In this document: positions 1 to 4,000 of the stretch, in pieces
How positions within the stretch are numbered: the stretch's first letter is position 1
How the letters are laid out: every line of letters starts with the position of its first letter
NCBI GenBank assembly: GCA_024232355.1
Contig: JAAEPW010000662.1
Location: 1-6,754, forward strand
Direction: 5' to 3'
DNA length: 6,754 nt
From: Chloroflexota bacterium
GTDB lineage: Bacteria; Chloroflexota; Anaerolineae; B4-G1
The notes under the pieces: model-generated
Seen by the model: the letters and a program-made list of their open reading frames with translations, nothing else
What the model was told of the DNA's origin: nothing
Databases searched by the model: none
Position numbers and translations under genes: made by a program

Positions 1-891
1 ACACTGGTCGGCTACCTTCGCCTGCTCAACGTGCAACAGACCGAGATCGCCCAGTACAACGACGAAATGGAAGAAATCGAGGCAAAGCACCGGTTTCAGA
101 TCGAGGATTTGCGACGGAAACTGCAACTCGATGGTGCTTCTGTGACCTTGCAGACCCACCCTCGTCGTATCCAGGTTCGATCACAGATACAACTCACTGC
201 TTTACGCCTGATGGCAACGGGGATGAATCGCTCGTGGCGTATCCAGCAGAACGTCGTGGATGCGGGGGTATCGTCAAGTGCGGCCAGTGTGCGCCACTCG
301 TTGCAGTGTCTTGAAGAAAAGGGGCTGGTACGCGATTACGAGCATCTTTCTGGGTGGTCGCCGGTGCGAGGTGGACGGCGGCGACTGATCGCACTGACGG
401 CGGATGGTCAGGCGTGGTGCCGTCAGGTGTTTGGGGATGAGCCGAAGGTGTCAGAGGTTGACAGGATGAAAGAGAAACACACCTCGGTATCGCACACTGT
501 GGCTATCTTGGAAGCGCGCGATCTGCTACGCGCACACGGCTACCAGGTCGATGATGATCCGGCACCAATTCTGATGAACCCCAAGCAAATCTGGGGCCGC
601 CGATCCGACCCCGATTTGGCAGTCAGGATCGGTGACCGGGAGTGGCCGGTGGAAGTGCAACGTGAGGTTGCGCAGCGGCACACGGCAACGAAATGGTCAA
701 AGGTGTTGAATCTCGCAGGCCGGGTGGTGTTGATCCTGTTCAACGAAGGCAAACGCAAACGGCAAGTGGAAATCCTGGAGCGGGCGATCAGAAACGCTGA
801 ACTGCCAAAGGGCGAAATTCGGCTGATCAGCCTGGAGGCGATGGAAGCGGGGTCGTGGGAATGGTCGTGCATTGCTTCACCGGGAAAATGA
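1..891 (+). CDS. Winged-helix protein with PD-(D/E)XK-like C-terminus, replication-relaxation-like (5' end missing)
   Basis: The frame is open from base 1, so the start is outside the window. The GTG at 31 has no Shine-Dalgarno-like sequence and is probably internal; residues below count from it. Residues 2-32 are highly charged and heptad-like, a probable short coiled coil. Residues 54-128 read as a winged helix-turn-helix: a recognition helix near 81-97 (SSSAASVRHSLQCLEEK), then GLV and a basic wing (RGGRRR, 113-118) ending LTADG. Residues 150-170 carry the His-rich helix (H150, H155) typical of replication-relaxation proteins. Residues 193-221 give D-P-D (193-195), E-V-Q (208-210) and K221-W222, spaced like a PD-(D/E)XK nuclease core, with hydrophobic strand VVLILF (232-237). 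That family is found on plasmids and integrative elements. DNA binding is likely; nuclease activity is inference, since Q210 replaces the more usual acidic residue. The gene ends with TGA, convergent with the next gene. A MarR-type regulator fused to another domain is the main alternative. Confidence 0.72.
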   Translation, partial: TLVGYLRLLNVQQTEIAQYNDEMEEIEAKHRFQIEDLRRKLQLDGASVTLQTHPRRIQVRSQIQLTALRLMATGMNRSWRIQQNVVDAGVSSSAASVRHSLQCLEEKGLVRDYEHLSGWSPVRGGRRRLIALTADGQAWCRQVFGDEPKVSEVDRMKEKHTSVSHTVAILEARDLLRAHGYQVDDDPAPILMNPKQIWGRRSDPDLAVRIGDREWPVEVQREVAQRHTATKWSKVLNLAGRVVLILFNEGKRKRQVEILERAIRNAELPKGEIRLISLEAMEAGSWEWSCIASPGK

Positions 892-924
892 GTTTACACG
901 GGTGAACGGGGCATTGTGAGACGA

Positions 925-941
925 GCTGGTTCGAGTCCGGC
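925..941 (+). other. tRNA T-arm-like fragment (possible tRNA remnant)
   Basis: A 5-base stem (GCTGG / CCGGC, one T-G wobble) encloses the 7-base loop TTCGAGT, giving the GGTTCGAGTCC signature of a tRNA T-arm. The next seven bases (942-948, GACCGTG) could be the 3' acceptor strand. The upstream partner CACGGGT at 897-903 pairs only partly and lies too close to leave room for D and anticodon arms, and no CCA follows. It is therefore not an intact tRNA. It could be the 3' fragment left when an element integrated into a tRNA gene, which would suit the adjacent accessory-type gene, or it could be chance. Confidence 0.2.
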
Positions 942-981
942 GACCGTGTTTGATTTCGTCGATTGAGAGAACGTTACGGCA

Positions 982-1027
982 AATATTAGACAGCAGATGG
1001 ACGTTCCCCCATCTGCTGTCTAATATT
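982..1027. repeat. Perfect 19-bp inverted repeat between convergent genes (possible bidirectional terminator)
   Basis: Arm 982-1000 (AATATTAGACAGCAGATGG) is exactly complementary to 1009-1027, leaving an 8-base loop (ACGTTCCC). It lies 90 bases after the stop of the left gene and 69 bases after the stop of the right gene, so it could end transcripts from both directions. Neither strand has the run of T residues expected after an intrinsic terminator, although the stem base is A/T-rich. An outer complementary pair, TTACGGCA (974-981) and TGCCGTAA (1068-1075), directly abuts the left arm and suggests a larger cruciform or a degenerate small mobile element. The structure is certain; its role is not. 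Confidence 0.85.
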
Positions 1028-1096
1028 CCGAGACACAAAGGGAGCCTGACCAACCTATGCCCCTGTATGCCGTAATATACTGCCCCCGTCGACTTT

Positions 1097-4000
1097 CTAT
1101 GGCACGGTCAACATTCCTGCACTTCCCAGACTGAAGCCATTATCAGTACCATCCAAGTCGGCGTAGAGCCAAGCGGAATTGGGATTGCTCGCGCCCCAGT
1201 TGCCGTCAAAACGGACCGTGTACGAGTAGGTGCCACTAAGAGTGGGCGTGATGACACCGGCAAACTGGTCGTTATCTCCCATATCGGCGGTGTAGGCGCT
1301 GGGCGACCATATCCACTCAGTCAGGGTGATGCTTGTACCGTAACCGATCTCAGCGTGGATGGTAGCGCCGGAGCCAGCCAACGGCGTAACGTCGCTGATA
1401 TAGACCTGTGCCGTGATCGGCGCAGTTGGTGTGCCGACAGTAGTGGTTAGCGCCGTCGGGCCATCCAGTTGCGCCCAACCGGCAAAGACGTTGCGATAGT
1501 CATCATAGACAGTGGACACGGTAGGCGTGACAGTGCGGGTGAAAGTGTTGAGCAAGTAGATATCGCCGTCCACGGCATAGCGATAACGAAGCGGCGTGTC
1601 GGCAATGTGGAGTGTGACCGAGTAGACATCTGCCAAATTGGTCAGGGTAATCGTGTTGGTGGTCCAATTACCATTGAGGGTGACGGTAGCCGTGGAGGGG
1701 ATGACGGACTCTAGGTTGTGGTAGCGGAGGGTGACGGAGATGGGCTGCACGGTCAGAGCAACGTTGTTGTATTCCTCAACTTCGGTGATAACGCGGCTCG
1801 GATCGGCAATAGCGAATAGACGGTTGGGGCGATGGTCAATCGTTGTGTTGAGGATAACGTCGCCATCCACTGGCAAGCTGGGAACAGTCCAGGTGTAGAG
1901 CGCAGTTGCGGCAGTAGTGATAACCGGCCCCTCGTATAGTGCAACCTGTACATTGGCAGCGTCGGCTATGCCCCAGTTACGCACGGTGACGGTGACCGGA
2001 CCGCCGGTGACCGGATCGAGGCTGGCCTGCACGTCGCCGGAGTAGATAACGAGATCGGGCAGCACTTTGATCGGGAAATAGTCCCAGTTGTCGGTCTCAT
2101 TCACCTCAATGATGGTATCACCGCTGTCGAGAACAACATAGTAAGTGTAGTCACCCTCCCCCCAAGTGGAGACGTTCCAGGTAGTGGTAACGGCAGTTAG
2201 ACCGTAAGGAGCCAACTGGGTGATGGTGTGTGAATGTCGCACCGTGCCGGTGACCGTCCCCTCACGGAACTCTACCAGAATGTCCGTAGCAGTGATGGGG
2301 CCATTGTTGGCGACCATCGCCAGCGGGACAATGTTGTGTTGGTCATAGTAATAGGCCTTGACACTGCTGACAGCAACATCCGGCAGGGTGGTGGTGAGGG
2401 AGATAACGTTGTTGACCTCGTCGGTCTCGGTGATGACGTCGGACGGATCGATGACAGCGTAGAGGGTGTGGGGCTGTACCGGTGTGAGGGGGACGGTCCA
2501 CTGAATGGAAACCTGCTCAGACACACCGCCCGCCAGTGGACCAACCGTCACTGTCGCCGTGGCAATAAGGGTGCCACTGATAGTGGGGTTACCGTCGTAA
2601 AGGGCAATGGTGGGGCTGACGACGGCCCAGTCGCCAGAGTTGCGGACGGTAGCATAGACATTGACGGTGTCGCCGGGCCAGGGATTATCCCAGTATTCGG
2701 GCAGGGAAAGATCGGTGATGGTCAAGTCGGTGTTGGGGATGTAATGAAGGATGTAGAGATCTGTGCTGTCATAAGTAGTCACATCGCTGATGGTGAGTGT
2801 TGGTGAGATGACCATATTGGTTTCCACCAGGTTGTCTTGTGCATAAGCCACCATCAATTGACCGTTTGGATCAAAGGCGGCTGTGAAATCCTTTTCCAGT
2901 GCCTCATTATCAGTCAACTGGGCTTCCAGGCTCCATGTAGCGGACTCAGCGTTGTACAAAGCGTGGAATAGATCCTGACCGGCATCCGAGTAATCCCGCC
3001 AGATCAACATCAAGTTGTCCTCATCATCGAGAGCGACAGCAAAGTTCATCATGCCTAGATCACCATCCTCGACGTCGGTAAGCGTCGGAGCGACAGACCA
3101 GTCGTCGTGCCACACGGCCAGCCGCGTACCCTGCATCCATATCAACCGTCGTTCGCCTGAGGTGGTGTAAAGCACAGTGGGGTTCTCGTCGGCTACCGAA
3201 TTATCGGTGAGTTGCGTCGGTGTGTTCCAGCCAGCGCCGTTCCACTCTGTCGCAAAGAGTTCAATGTCCTCGTGTGTGGTTTGATCGCCATCCTGGTCAC
3301 GGTTCAGTACAACGGTAGCGTGCGTGGTATCGGAGTAGGCCACCGAATAGACCAGCAAGTCACCGATGCTATCAGTGATGGTGCCCGTGATAGACCACGC
3401 GCTGCCGTCCCATATTGCATAGTTCAAGGCATCGGGATGCTCCGGCGATCCTAACAATTCCCCGTCAACGTTGCTGCGCCAGACAGCCATCACCTGACCA
3501 TCACCGTTAGCAGCTAGTTGTGGCACGTGGTCAAAGACTTGATTATCGGTCAGTAATGCTGGTGTGTTCCAGGTTTGGCTGTCAAAGTCAAAGACTGCGT
3601 ATGCCAACTCGACCTTGTTGGTGAGTGTAACATCCAATGTTGCCGTCATCGGCACGGCTGGATCGTCGATTCGTTCCCAAACCGCCAACGTCTGATTACC
3701 ATTGACTAAGGCAACCTGAGGATTGAACTCGGACATTGTGTTGTCGGTGACACTGATGGGGGTTGACCAGGTCGCACCGTTCCACCAACTGGATAGGATC
3801 TCCTTGCTCTGGCTCTCAGGCAGGGATACATCATCGTGTGCCCACAGCAGCAGGGCCTGATCCTCACGTAGTGCCAGGTCAGGATTTGCCTGAGCGTAGA
3901 GATTTGTCACTAAAGGAGTAGTGGTAGCACGCAAGGAGTTGACTTGCCGGTTCCGAACCATAAGCGGAGCAATACCGCCTACAAAGCGAGCGTAGGGCTG

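Noticed and set aside
540..872. 110-residue minus-strand open frame opposite the left gene
   Set aside because: Antisense to the nuclease-like segment; Arg/Ser-rich translation without any motif, typical of a shadow frame.
897..949. Complete tRNA gene
   Set aside because: Only the T-arm folds convincingly. The distance to a possible acceptor strand is about 21 bases, too short for D and anticodon arms, and no CCA is present.
982..1027. CRISPR repeat or array
   Set aside because: A single palindrome with no repeated unit or spacers; nothing CRISPR-associated in the window.
2234..2806. 190-residue plus-strand open frame opposite the CARDB region
   Set aside because: Low-complexity G/D/V-rich translation lying wholly antisense to a clearly coding frame; no recognisable domain or ribosome site. 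It results from the GC-rich codon pattern of the other strand.
3269..3298. Dockerin module
   Set aside because: Only one D-x-D-G-D loop is present, with no second loop or flanking helix; dockerins need a paired repeat.
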